This document shows, piece by piece, positions 27,104 through 35,243 of a DNA stretch of 64,000 nt. The notes beneath the pieces were generated by a model that worked only from the letters and a program-made list of their open reading frames with translations, had not been told where the DNA came from and ran no database searches. A program made the position numbers and the translations under genes. Each line of letters starts with the position of its first letter. Within the stretch, counting starts at the first letter, position 1. The stretch is from an uncultured Porphyromonadaceae bacterium (GTDB taxonomy: Bacteria > Bacteroidota > Bacteroidia > Bacteroidales > Muribaculaceae), in contig UQER01000001.1 in assembly GCA_900540205.1 (NCBI GenBank), positions 117,317 to 181,316 of the forward strand, written 5' to 3'.

Positions 27104-27320
27104 GGGTCAGACCCCAAGAGAGGGGCGATCCTCCGGCAAGAGAGCCGGAAAAAGCGAGATAACAATCGCAATCCAATTTTTCCACGGCCTCCGGAATTCT
27201 TTGCTAAGGCAAAGCGCTGAAGCGATGAGCAAGCCCGGAGGCATTCAGGGAGATTCTGTGGAGACCCGACATGAAACCTCGGTGCAGCAGGTCCGACTCC
27301 TGCGCCTCCCACTAATAACA
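27104..27320 (+). ncRNA. Structured intergenic RNA with tRNA-like 3' part
   Basis: No gene fits here convincingly, although one frame stays open. Successive stems are visible: GGGGT-cag-ACCCC, CCGGC-aagaga-GCCGG, GCGA-TCGC, TTTGC-taag-GCAAA and CCTCCGG pairing with CCGGAGG. Positions 27236-27310 can form a tRNA-like fold. Its acceptor arms are CGGAGGC and GCCTCCC (6 of 7 pairs). The T-arm GCAGG-TCCGACT-CCTGC is perfect. An arm CCGAC-ATGAAAC-CTCGG has a 7-nt loop carrying GAA in the anticodon position. The D-arm is overlong and irregular and no CCA is encoded. It may be a leader RNA or a degenerate tRNA. Confidence 0.4.
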
Positions 27321-27332
27321 ACTCAAAAAAGA

Positions 27333-27566
27333 ATGAATATGACGCAGACATTGACACAGCCAAAGCTCAGAATGAAAACCGCGTTGCAGGAAGAGCGCGA
27401 AGCACGCGACCTTGCAGTATTCAATGAATACCACGCCCTTGTATCAGTGGATGGGCAGAGCAAGACGGAGGTCAACAAGTATCTGATGCAGAAATACAAC
27501 ATCCGCTCCACAGGAACACTTTATGTGATACTGAAACGCGTGGAGGCAAGATTAGAGGAGGGCTGA
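27333..27566 (+). CDS. Small basic early protein
   Basis: 77 residues from the ATG at 27333 (MNMTQTLTQPKLRMKTALQEE). It is helical, with a putative DNA-binding C-terminus (NKYLMQKYNIRSTGTLYVILKRVEARL) that resembles a winged or simple HTH. A longer upstream reading through the structured RNA region is rejected. It lies 2 bp before the DUF3853 gene. Function unknown. Confidence 0.55.
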   Translation: MNMTQTLTQPKLRMKTALQEEREARDLAVFNEYHALVSVDGQSKTEVNKYLMQKYNIRSTGTLYVILKRVEARLEEG

Positions 27567-27568
27567 TC

Positions 27569-27877
27569 ATGGAACTAAACGGAACAACAATCATCTGCCT
27601 GACCGGGGAGCAGCTCAAGGAATTTGCTCTGGAAACAGCAAAGGCAGCGATGGCGTTGGCCAAGGGTGAGGCAGGCAAGACGCCGGAGTCGGCAAAACGG
27701 TATGTCTACGGGCTCCGGGGCATCCGGGAGCTGTTCAATGTATCCCATGTCACGGCGCAGCAATATAAAAACACCTTCCTGGCGGAAGCCGTGATGCAGA
27801 GAGGCCGGAAAATCGTCGTCGATGCTGACAAGGCCATGGAGCTTTACCAACAGCATCTTGCAGCAATCAACAGATAA
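27569..27877 (+). CDS. DUF3853-family HTH protein
   Basis: 102 residues. The core YGLRGIRELFNVSHVTAQQYKNTFLAEAVMQRGRKIVVDADKAMEL is split here for description: the recognition part is LFNVSHVTAQQYK, and the end is GRKIVVDADKAME. It resembles the DUF3853 proteins of Bacteroides mobile elements, which carry an excisionase/MerR-like helix-turn-helix. It probably binds DNA in early regulation or excision. Confidence 0.7.
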   Translation: MELNGTTIICLTGEQLKEFALETAKAAMALAKGEAGKTPESAKRYVYGLRGIRELFNVSHVTAQQYKNTFLAEAVMQRGRKIVVDADKAMELYQQHLAAINR

Positions 27878-27910
27878 ACTGATATATAACAAATTAAACT
27901 TACAAGAAAG

Positions 27911-28816
27911 ATGGAAAACGCAATCATTGAAGTTAAACAGGCTGAGATGCTCGCCGCAATCAATCGCACTGAAGTTGACATGCAGATCGCCACTGCAAAG
28001 CAGTACCCCCGAGACATCACACAAGTGCTTAACAAGATCTCCACCTATGCCAAGATGGATAAGGAGACAGCAGAGGACTGTTTCTACGTTCTGCGACGCA
28101 AGGACAAGGACGGCAACGATTCACTCATTGAGGGGCTGTCTGTCCGCATGGCGGAAATCATTGCCTCAGCATGGGGTAATCTCCGGGTTCAGACCCGCAT
28201 AATAGGCAATGATGGCCGCATGATTACTGCACAGGCGATGTGTCATGACCTCGAAAGTAATGTCGCGGTTTGCAAAGAGGTTTCACGTTCAATCACAACC
28301 CGCACAGGCAAGACTTACTCGCAAGACATGCAGATTGTCGCCGGAAACGCAGCGACCAGCATCGCCTTCAGAAACGCAGTCCTTGCAGTTATCCCGAAAG
28401 CGATAACCAAGAAGGTGGTCAACGATGTAAAAGCAGTTGCGATGGGACAGACCCTCGACCTTGAACAGAGCCGAAAGAATGTGATCGCATATTATAATCG
28501 GGCTGGTGTGAAAGCCGAACAGTTGCTGCATTACCTTGGGGTCAAGGGCGTTGATGAGATTGACCAGCAGATGATATTCGAGCTCCGCGCCCTACGCAAT
28601 GCCATAGAGGAGGGTACGACAACAATCAAAGAGACTTTCATCGATCCGGAGAAAGAAGCGCAGGCGACGGCTGAGGCGGTCAAGAATGCCTCCAAGGCTA
28701 AAGACAAAGCTGCTGCCGCGATGGCTGCGGCAACGGGTTCTGATGCCGTACGCAATGTCGAAGATATTGAGGCCGAAGAAATCGACACTGAAACCGGAGA
28801 AGTAAAGAAGAAATGA
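27911..28816 (+). CDS. Phage recombination-associated protein, possible annealing protein
   Basis: 301 residues with conserved-looking blocks LIEGLSVRMAEIIASAWGNLR, a central DMQIVAGNAATSIAFRNAVL and an acidic Ala/Lys-rich tail after about residue 245. Similar proteins are common in phages next to exonuclease genes. The lambda-exonuclease-like YqaJ gene follows at 29028. A lambda exonuclease normally works with a single-strand annealing protein, and no RecT or Erf is recognisable elsewhere in the early region. This gene is therefore the best candidate partner. The assignment rests on context, not on a recognised annealing-protein motif. Confidence 0.55.
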   Translation: MENAIIEVKQAEMLAAINRTEVDMQIATAKQYPRDITQVLNKISTYAKMDKETAEDCFYVLRRKDKDGNDSLIEGLSVRMAEIIASAWGNLRVQTRIIGNDGRMITAQAMCHDLESNVAVCKEVSRSITTRTGKTYSQDMQIVAGNAATSIAFRNAVLAVIPKAITKKVVNDVKAVAMGQTLDLEQSRKNVIAYYNRAGVKAEQLLHYLGVKGVDEIDQQMIFELRALRNAIEEGTTTIKETFIDPEKEAQATAEAVKNASKAKDKAAAAMAAATGSDAVRNVEDIEAEEIDTETGEVKKK

Positions 28817-28835
28817 TGTCAAAGTGTAACTAATT

Positions 28836-28981
28836 ATGAATAAGCGAGTTATGGGGGGGGTAAAAGCTTCCTATCATGGTGGGCGAATCCAAAAAATCGC
28901 AAGAAAGTCTATGATTCAGACAAGGCTGACGCAGAGGAGCTGCGAAAGCTGACCGAGAAAGAAAATACAAAAGTAAAATGA
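28836..28981 (+). pseudogene. Small gene with a frameshift in a G8 tract
   Basis: From ATG 28836 the frame reads MNKRVMGG and then drifts through out-of-character sequence to a stop at 28950-28952. One extra G in the G-run at 28853-28860 would restore a frame of about 48 residues with GGGKSFLSWWANPKN, KKVYDSDKADAEELRKL and a Lys-rich end, stopping at 28979-28981. The restored product looks like a true small phage protein between the recombination genes. Possible causes are a sequencing error, a mutation, slippage-based phase variation or programmed frameshifting. Confidence 0.5.
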
Positions 28982-29027
28982 CGTCGTAGAGAACTTTTGT
29001 CTACGCTAAATAACCGAAAACATCACA

Positions 29028-29975
29028 ATGAGCAACGTAACAATTATAAGACCACAGAGCCGAGAAGAATGGCTCGATATCAGAAAGAGCGGAATCGGCA
29101 GCTCCGAGGTTGCCACTATAGTAGGGCTCAACCCGTGGGAAACTCCGTATCAACTATGGCGACGCAAGACAGGGCTTGACGAACCTAAACAGGAGAACGC
29201 GGCCATGCGTAACGGGCACCATCTCGAAGATGCGGTCAGCCGGATGTGGAACGATGCCACAGGACGGGAAATCATTAAACGCAGCGCTATTGACTGGATT
29301 ATCCGGGACAACGACCGTCCCTACCTCCAAGTAAGCCCCGACCGCACCTATTGGCTCGGAGATAGCCGCAGCCCCGAAGCAAAGGGCATCCTCGAGATCA
29401 AGACAACACGGATGAAAGTGGATCCTGACGACCTTCCGAAATATTGGTTTACACAGGTGCAGTATCAGCTTGGAGTTGCCGGATATACGCAAGGTAGTCT
29501 CGCATGGCTTTCAGCCGGACAGGGGTTCGATTTCGGATATCAGGACCTTAAGCTTGTGCCGGACTTTTATGAATGGCTCATCGATGAGGTGTCAAAATTC
29601 TGGACCGACAACATCGTTGGAGGGCAAGAACCTGCAGCGGGTAACGTGGCCGATGTGTTGCTCAAGTATAATTCTCATACAGGAGGCAAGATCATTGAGT
29701 GTAGCGACGAAGTCTTTGAGGCCTACAAGGAACTGAAAGAAGTGAAGAAGCTGATGGATGAGGCCAAAGCTCACAAAGAGGAGCTGGAGGCCACGCTGAA
29801 AATGGCCTTCCAAGACGCCGAGGCTCTATCATATGGCGGCGAAACGATAGCCACATGGAAAGCTCCCAAACCCAGCAGCAAGTTCGACGATAAGGCATTT
29901 ATCGCAGAACATCCCGACATGGCAGCCCCATACACGCGCCAAGTGCAGGGAGCGCGCAGGCTTCTTCTTAAATAA
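29028..29975 (+). CDS. YqaJ/lambda-exonuclease-family recombination nuclease
   Basis: 315 residues with the YqaJ viral recombinase motifs in order: SGIGSSEVATIVGLNPW (21-37), RNGHHLEDAV (61-70), SPD with D105, EIKT with E123 and K125, and the helix QVQYQLGV. These make a PD-(D/E)XK exonuclease active site that digests one strand from double-strand ends, leaving a 3' overhang for annealing recombination. A coiled-coil-like segment lies near 235-265. It works in phage recombination and concatemer formation, probably with the product of 27911-28816. Confidence 0.9.
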   Translation: MSNVTIIRPQSREEWLDIRKSGIGSSEVATIVGLNPWETPYQLWRRKTGLDEPKQENAAMRNGHHLEDAVSRMWNDATGREIIKRSAIDWIIRDNDRPYLQVSPDRTYWLGDSRSPEAKGILEIKTTRMKVDPDDLPKYWFTQVQYQLGVAGYTQGSLAWLSAGQGFDFGYQDLKLVPDFYEWLIDEVSKFWTDNIVGGQEPAAGNVADVLLKYNSHTGGKIIECSDEVFEAYKELKEVKKLMDEAKAHKEELEATLKMAFQDAEALSYGGETIATWKAPKPSSKFDDKAFIAEHPDMAAPYTRQVQGARRLLLK

Positions 29976-29994
29976 AACCGGAAAACACAGGGGC

Positions 29995-30216
29995 ATGATC
30001 AGTATTTCCAATGCAGATAGAGACAAGGCGATAGAATTCCTGAGGGCATATGCATCCCTTTTACAGGAAAGCGGAATGTGCTCCACACGGATGGCAAACG
30101 CCCGAAGGATGGCGCTTAATCTTGCAAATAAACTGGAACGTAAATCAAAGATCCCGCAACCGGGAACCCCGACTGCAAGCAACCTAACCGAAACAGACAA
30201 TGGCCTTCGAAAGTAA
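29995..30216 (+). CDS. Small hypothetical protein
   Basis: 73 residues (MISISNADRDKAIEFLRAYAS), helical and basic, with a Pro/Thr-rich end. It lies 19 bp after the exonuclease gene. No motif is recognised. Confidence 0.5.
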   Translation: MISISNADRDKAIEFLRAYASLLQESGMCSTRMANARRMALNLANKLERKSKIPQPGTPTASNLTETDNGLRK

Positions 30217-30222
30217 ACATAT

Positions 30223-30305
30223 ATGCTCCGCCCATGGGCGGGAAGAACGAAAGGACTCCCAACGCTGCTGTAGTGCGTGGTTAGCCCTAAATGCGGAGCA
30301 TTTTT
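30223..30305 (+). ncRNA. Compact multi-branched RNA element ending in U-run
   Basis: A perfect 9-bp closing stem, ATGCTCCGC (30223-30231) with GCGGAGCAT (30293-30301), encloses further stems: GGGC/GCCC, GGGA/TCCC and ACGC/GCGT. It is followed by TTTTT. The layout looks like a folded 80-nt RNA with terminator-like end, 15 nt before the helicase start. It could be a small RNA, an attenuator or a translation control element. No known family is recognised. Confidence 0.5.
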
Positions 30306-30319
30306 CAAATCACGCGAAT

Positions 30320-31696
30320 ATGATAACACTCCGGGAGAATCAGGAAGAACCTATACGTAAGGCGATTGCTTTCTTCAAAGAGAAGAAACCGAAGCCGAGC
30401 CTCATAGTATTGCCTACGGCATGGGGCAAATCGATACTCACGGCATTTGTTGCCAAAAATACGACAGACAAACTGATAGTCCTCCAGCCCTCAAAAGAGC
30501 TGCTTGAGCAGAACTTTAAAAAGTATGACGCTCTTTGCGGAGGATTCGGCAGCAATGCCGGAATCTACAGCGCGAGCTTCAACCGACGCGAAATGGCACA
30601 GATTACCTACGCGACCATCGGCTCCATCAAGAACCTCGGTGCGGAATTCAAGCGGCACGGCTTCACGAAAATGCTCATCGACGAGGCCCACCTCTACCCG
30701 CGCGAAGCGGACTCCATGCTCGGACGCTTCCTGGCGGAGAGCGGAATCACCCACGTCCTCGGCATAACCGCGACCCCGGTCAAATTGCAGACAAACCGCG
30801 ACCGCGACGGCGAGACATACTCCAAACTCGTGATGCTTACTTCCCGCTCGAAGAAGGGCAACTTCTTCAAGGACATCATACACGTGGGTCAGGTGGAAGA
30901 GATGGTGCGTCTCGGCTACTGGAGTAAGCTACGCTACCAGGCGGAAGGCTTCGATGACAGTCTGCTCGAGTTCAACAGCAGCAAGAGCGAATATACCGAA
31001 GATAGCGTACAGCGAGCCTATGATGCAAATGGCGGCCCCGATGCGATCCTGCGCGTCCTTGACAGCAATCCCGACAGGAAACACATCCTTGCTTTTGCGC
31101 CAAGTGTAGCGGATGCAATAGCCCTCTCCGAGCATTATCCCCACTCAGCGGTCATTTACGGAGATATGGACGACGCTCAGCGAGAACAGGCAATCGCTGA
31201 CTTTCGAGCCGGTAGACTACGTGTACTGTTCAATGTCAGGGTGCTTTCAACAGGATTTGACTACACCAAGATAGACTGCATAGTCCTCGGCATCAGCACC
31301 GCCTCGATAGCCCTTTATTACCAAATCCTCGGACGCGCCACCCGAATAGACCCCGACAAGGAAGACGCACTCATCGTCGACCTCGGAGGGAACGTGAAGC
31401 GTTTCGGCAAGGTTGAAGACCTTTACTTTGAAAAGGGCAAGATCTGGCGTCTTTTCGGCTCCGGAGGGCTGCTTCTTTCCGGCATTCCCATAGATCAGAT
31501 AGGGAAGTATACAAGGGCGGATACACAGGCGATAGACAACCATCAAGAACCGCCAATCGAAATCATGCCCTTCGGCAAATACAAAGGGGAGCGCATAAAG
31601 GACATCCCGGCAAACTATAAGCAGTGGATGATGCGAACCTTCGAGTGGAACAGCCGTAACGAAAAGCTACGCAAAGCCATTGCGGCATCACTTTAA
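30320..31696 (+). CDS. SF2 DEAH-box helicase with DUF3820-like C-terminus
   Basis: 458 residues from the ATG at 30320 (MITLRENQEEPIRKAIAFF); the longer open frame crosses the structured RNA and is rejected. Walker A is LPTAWGKS at 31-38, DEAH at 121-124 (LIDEAHLYPRE), and motif VI is QILGRATRID. The fold is the RAD25/UvrB-like type used by many phages for replication or repair. The last about 50 residues (PFGKYKGERIKDIPANYKQW) match the small DUF3820 domain, usually a stand-alone protein or nuclease-linked. The fusion suggests the helicase recognises a special DNA end or structure. Confidence 0.88.
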   Translation: MITLRENQEEPIRKAIAFFKEKKPKPSLIVLPTAWGKSILTAFVAKNTTDKLIVLQPSKELLEQNFKKYDALCGGFGSNAGIYSASFNRREMAQITYATIGSIKNLGAEFKRHGFTKMLIDEAHLYPREADSMLGRFLAESGITHVLGITATPVKLQTNRDRDGETYSKLVMLTSRSKKGNFFKDIIHVGQVEEMVRLGYWSKLRYQAEGFDDSLLEFNSSKSEYTEDSVQRAYDANGGPDAILRVLDSNPDRKHILAFAPSVADAIALSEHYPHSAVIYGDMDDAQREQAIADFRAGRLRVLFNVRVLSTGFDYTKIDCIVLGISTASIALYYQILGRATRIDPDKEDALIVDLGGNVKRFGKVEDLYFEKGKIWRLFGSGGLLLSGIPIDQIGKYTRADTQAIDNHQEPPIEIMPFGKYKGERIKDIPANYKQWMMRTFEWNSRNEKLRKAIAASL

Positions 31697-31720
31697 CAAA
31701 CCTCAAACCATTACAACCTC

Positions 31721-32554
31721 ATGGAAGAAAGAAAGAGCTTTGTGTTCTTCACGAGCTGGGCGAAAGTCCTCAGGAAATATCCTCCCGAACTGCGGTGTCA
31801 GATTTATGACGCCCTGATCGAGTATGCAGAGACTGGAGATGTCCCCGAACTTGGCGAAGTGGCTCAGATGGCCTTTGAATTCATCAAGTCGGAAATCGAC
31901 CGCACTCAGGACAAATACGACAGGACCTGCGAGAAGAGGCGGAAGGCCATACAGAAACGTTGGGAGAAGAGCAAAAATACAAAAGAATACAATAGTATGA
32001 ATAGTATTCAAAAGAATCAAATGAATACTACCCATACAAACGATACTGAGGATGAGGATAAACATGAGGATGAGGATAAACATGAGGATGAGGATGATAC
32101 CAAGAAGATAAATCTTCATGGTGGTAATAATAACGCACATGCGCGCGAAGCCGACCTCTATGATGAAGCAGGTCTCATTGAAGAATTTTTCGCGCCCGAG
32201 AAGCAGGCTTCGCTTGAGGCGCTGGCTATGCAGCTAAGCCTACCTCTTGATGAGATGAAGCGCATGGCGATTGAGGTGGTCAACGATTGGGCCTTGATGG
32301 GGCAGAGACATCCAAATTACAACGATGCCTCACGACACCTTATCAGCACTCTGCGGAAGAAAAAACAATGGGCAAAATCCGCGGCTGTGACGACATTCTC
32401 CGAACCGGGACTGGGCGCCGGGGAATTCCGCGATGCCAACGGACATCGAACATACGGAATGAGTGGCGTCATAGTTCCTGAATCGGCGCCTCCACGTCCA
32501 TCAGTGGCACATTGGTGGAGTGAGGCCTCAAGAATGTGGGAGAAAGCGATATGA
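31721..32554 (+). CDS. DUF6291-domain replication-associated protein
   Basis: 277 residues. The N-terminal about 90 residues form the DUF6291-type domain shared with the short protein at 26833. A low-complexity acidic linker (EDEDKH repeats, encoded by an 18-bp tandem repeat at 32051-32096) leads to a C-terminal helical domain (about 145-220) with IEVVNDWALMGQRH and LISTLRKKKQWAKS, similar to the DnaT/primosome-loader-like domains found in phages. It overlaps the primase-helicase gene by 4 bp (ATGA). It is probably a helicase loader or replication initiator; that is inference from position and architecture. Confidence 0.7.
   Translation: MEERKSFVFFTSWAKVLRKYPPELRCQIYDALIEYAETGDVPELGEVAQMAFEFIKSEIDRTQDKYDRTCEKRRKAIQKRWEKSKNTKEYNSMNSIQKNQMNTTHTNDTEDEDKHEDEDKHEDEDDTKKINLHGGNNNAHAREADLYDEAGLIEEFFAPEKQASLEALAMQLSLPLDEMKRMAIEVVNDWALMGQRHPNYNDASRHLISTLRKKKQWAKSAAVTTFSEPGLGAGEFRDANGHRTYGMSGVIVPESAPPRPSVAHWWSEASRMWEKAI
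32051..32096 (+). repeat. 18-bp tandem repeat inside the DUF6291 gene
   Basis: The unit GATGAGGATAAACATGAG occurs twice in full, at 32051-32068 and 32069-32086, then partly. It encodes an acidic linker and can change length in frame. Confidence 0.85.
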
Positions 32555-34392
32555 GCAATCTGGATTTTGAAAGATTCGGTATAGACGTGAGCCGTCTGAA
32601 CAGCCACGCAACGAATGCCAAGACATACTGTCCGCAGTGCCACGATCAACGTCATGACAAGCGCGACAAGAGCCTTTCGGTCAATATGCAAACCGGAATG
32701 TTCAAGTGCCATTATTGCGGTTTCAGCGGATGTGCGGCTGTTCCAACGGAAAGCGATAAGCAACAATGGATGAAGAGTCAGCCGTGGTTCAGACCCGCTC
32801 AAATCCGCAAGCAGAAGCCGGAATACAAGCGACCCACCCCGAAGCCACACGCACCGATGGGAGAACGCGCACTCGCATGGTTCGCAAGCAGGGGCATCAG
32901 CCAAGCAACCCTCGAAGCCCTCAAGGTAACGGAGGGTGAAGAATGGATGCCGCAGAAGAACGGCAAAATCAACACGGTTCAGTTCAACTACTACCGGGAC
33001 GGACAACTCATCAACACCAAATACCGCACAGGTGACAAGTGCTTCAAACTTTGCTCGGGCGCGGAACTGATACCCTACAACATCGACGCAATCAAGGGGC
33101 AGAAAGAGTGCATCATCGTTGAGGGCGAAATGGATGCCTTGAGCTTCTACGAGGTCGGACGGCACGACGTGGTCAGCGTTCCCAACGGAGCAAATGCAAA
33201 CCTTGACTACCTCGACGATTTCATAGAGGACTACTTCGAGGACAAAGAGACAATCTACATCGCGGTCGATACAGACGCGAAAGGTGTCATGCTCCGCGAT
33301 GAGTTGATCCGGAGATTCGGTGCGGACCGGTGCCGTGTGCTTGATTTCGGAGAGGATTGCAAGGATGCCAACGAACACCTCATGGCACACGGCAGGGAGA
33401 GCCTTCTGCAATGCATCGCACAAGCTCCGGAAATCAAGGTTGATGGAGTTTTCACAGTCTCAGATTTTGAACAGAGCCTCGACGCAATCTTTGAATTTGG
33501 GTTGCAGAAAGGTGTAACGATGGGACATGAGAACGTTGACCGACTGATCAGTTTCGAGACCAAGCGACTCTGCATGGTAACAGGCTACCCTGGAAGTGGC
33601 AAGTCGGAATTCATCGACGAGATGGCAGAGCGGCTCAACATAAGGTATGGCTGGCGTTTCGCTTATTTCAGCCCGGAGAATGCACCACTTGCCTACCACG
33701 CAAGCAAGCTGATCGAGAAGTTTACGGGAAAGCACTTCGACCAAAAGCACCTCACATTCGGTGAGTACAAGCAAGTCAAGGAACACCTCGAACAGAATTT
33801 CTTCTTCATCTCTCCGAGCGACTACAAGGTGGACACAATCCTCGAAAAAGCCAAATACCTCGTCAGGCGCAAAGGCATCAAGGCTCTGGTCATCGACCCA
33901 TATAACCGCCTCGAAGACGAAAAGAGCGGCATGAAGGAGACTGATTACATCAGCCAGCTGCTTGACCGGCTGACCAACTTTGCACAGCAGCATGATATTC
34001 TCATCATCCTGATGGCACACCCCACAAAGCCAGCTAAAAACAGAGATGGTAAGATTGATCCTCCTACACTCTATGACATCAGTGGCTCAGCACACTTCTT
34101 TAACAAGGCTGACTTCGGACTTGTGGTCCACCGCGACCGGCTCAATAACACCGTTGAGATTCGCATTGAGAAAGTCAAGTTCAGACACCTCGGAGAGCCG
34201 GGAACGGCACTCATGAAATACAACCTCAACAACGGACGCTATACCCCCTATTATCCCGAACAGGAGCCTCAATGGGATAACACCAACCATCTTGTCGAGG
34301 AGGAGCGCAGACGCGCACAGGACGCAGCGGAAGCGGCTCATTTTGACTTCGACGATTGGCTGCGCCCGACAGACGAGGAGGCACCATTTTAA
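32551..34392 (+). CDS. Primase-helicase (TOPRIM plus DnaB-type)
   Basis: 613 residues from the ATG at 32551, which overlaps the preceding stop. The N-terminal zinc finger has C27xxC30 and C53xxC56. The TOPRIM primase core has E191 in IVEGEMDA and D240xD242 (AVDTDA). The RecA-like DnaB helicase domain has Walker A GYPGSGKS at 345-352 and Walker B LVIDPYN near 454. This is the T7 gp4/Twinkle arrangement: one protein unwinds DNA at the fork and primes the lagging strand. With the loader-like gene before it, it gives the phage most of its own replisome. Confidence 0.93.
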   Translation: MSNLDFERFGIDVSRLNSHATNAKTYCPQCHDQRHDKRDKSLSVNMQTGMFKCHYCGFSGCAAVPTESDKQQWMKSQPWFRPAQIRKQKPEYKRPTPKPHAPMGERALAWFASRGISQATLEALKVTEGEEWMPQKNGKINTVQFNYYRDGQLINTKYRTGDKCFKLCSGAELIPYNIDAIKGQKECIIVEGEMDALSFYEVGRHDVVSVPNGANANLDYLDDFIEDYFEDKETIYIAVDTDAKGVMLRDELIRRFGADRCRVLDFGEDCKDANEHLMAHGRESLLQCIAQAPEIKVDGVFTVSDFEQSLDAIFEFGLQKGVTMGHENVDRLISFETKRLCMVTGYPGSGKSEFIDEMAERLNIRYGWRFAYFSPENAPLAYHASKLIEKFTGKHFDQKHLTFGEYKQVKEHLEQNFFFISPSDYKVDTILEKAKYLVRRKGIKALVIDPYNRLEDEKSGMKETDYISQLLDRLTNFAQQHDILIILMAHPTKPAKNRDGKIDPPTLYDISGSAHFFNKADFGLVVHRDRLNNTVEIRIEKVKFRHLGEPGTALMKYNLNNGRYTPYYPEQEPQWDNTNHLVEEERRRAQDAAEAAHFDFDDWLRPTDEEAPF

Positions 34393-34411
34393 CCACAAAA
34401 TACAGCAGACA

Positions 34412-34954
34412 ATGAAAAAGACCGACGTTTTTACACGTATCAAATGCCTCGACAAGGCGTTCACATTCGCTGAATGGAGCGAGCATTGCAAGGCAGAAAG
34501 GGAACACCCGGAAAAATACACCATAGCGGCAGAGTTCCACGGATTCAAATACAACTATTCGGACATTTGCCTCAACCCGGAAATAGCCTTCGAGTGGCAA
34601 GGAAAGAAAGGATGTCAAGTCAAGATCACACTTTCAGAAAGCCCTGATGGGTGGTCTTACGGGATGAGCGTTCAACTCGGAACGTATGGCTCGAGCCACG
34701 GCTGTCCGTATGTGGAAAGCGGAGACCGGGATTGCTACGAGACAAAGGACGAAGCATACGAAGCCGCAATCCGATCCTTATGCGAAAGCAGAGATTGGTT
34801 CAAGAGAACCCACTGCGACATCAGCACGGATGACGAAGACCGGGGATTTGTCGCATACATGAAAGGGATTGATTCCGAAAGACAAAAAGCAATCCGGGTC
34901 ATAGACCAACTTGAAGAATCAGTCAGACAGCCTACTCTTTTCGGATATTTCTAA
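34412..34954 (+). CDS. Hypothetical early protein
   Basis: 180 residues from the ATG at 34412 (MKKTDVFTRIKCLDKAFTF). It is a soluble alpha/beta protein with a GYGMSVQLG-like glycine-rich central sheet and no known motif. It sits between the primase-helicase and a cluster of small genes. An in-frame start at 34292 overlaps the helicase gene and is rejected. Confidence 0.65.
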   Translation: MKKTDVFTRIKCLDKAFTFAEWSEHCKAEREHPEKYTIAAEFHGFKYNYSDICLNPEIAFEWQGKKGCQVKITLSESPDGWSYGMSVQLGTYGSSHGCPYVESGDRDCYETKDEAYEAAIRSLCESRDWFKRTHCDISTDDEDRGFVAYMKGIDSERQKAIRVIDQLEESVRQPTLFGYF

Positions 34955-34962
34955 CGGACAGT

Positions 34963-35205
34963 ATGAGACCACAGGGAACAGGCATCGTCGAACTCCACGA
35001 CACGAAACAGGACGAGCGCGGATTCTTCTGCATGAAGCTCGTGGACTACTTGAACGAGGAAGCGCAGATGGGGACGGAAACCTACGCAGAACTATGGGAC
35101 GAGCGATTCAGCCAAGCCAAGACAGGGCTGTGCGCATATCGGGAAAAGTGCCCCATATACGCCCGGACTACCGCCGGAAAGCCCCGGCAATTAACCTTGT
35201 TCTGA
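34963..35205 (+). CDS. Small hypothetical protein
   Basis: 80 residues (MRPQGTGIVELHDTKQDERG), 8 bp after the previous gene. It has two cysteines in a CAYREKCPIY pattern, too few for a clear zinc site. Function unknown. Confidence 0.55.
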   Translation: MRPQGTGIVELHDTKQDERGFFCMKLVDYLNEEAQMGTETYAELWDERFSQAKTGLCAYREKCPIYARTTAGKPRQLTLF

Positions 35206-35243
35206 CCACCAGTAAAACCGAACACAAATAAACCGAACAAACC

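Noticed and set aside
27236..27311. Calling this a functional tRNA-Phe from the GAA triplet
   Set aside because: The D-arm is too long and weakly paired, one anticodon stem pair is mismatched and no CCA is encoded, so only a tRNA-like fold is claimed.
27069..27332. Extension of the small gene at 27333 upstream in the same open frame
   Set aside because: It would overlap the end of the DUF6291-like gene, and its DNA is filled with perfect hairpins and a tRNA-like fold. The protein-like part starts at 27333.
30200..30319. Longer N-terminus for the SF2 helicase
   Set aside because: The added 40 residues have no helicase character and coincide with a perfect inverted-repeat RNA element.
32051..32096. 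Short tandem repeats as a CRISPR array
   Set aside because: The 18-bp units are directly adjacent, coding, and have no spacers. No CRISPR array or cas gene is seen in the window.
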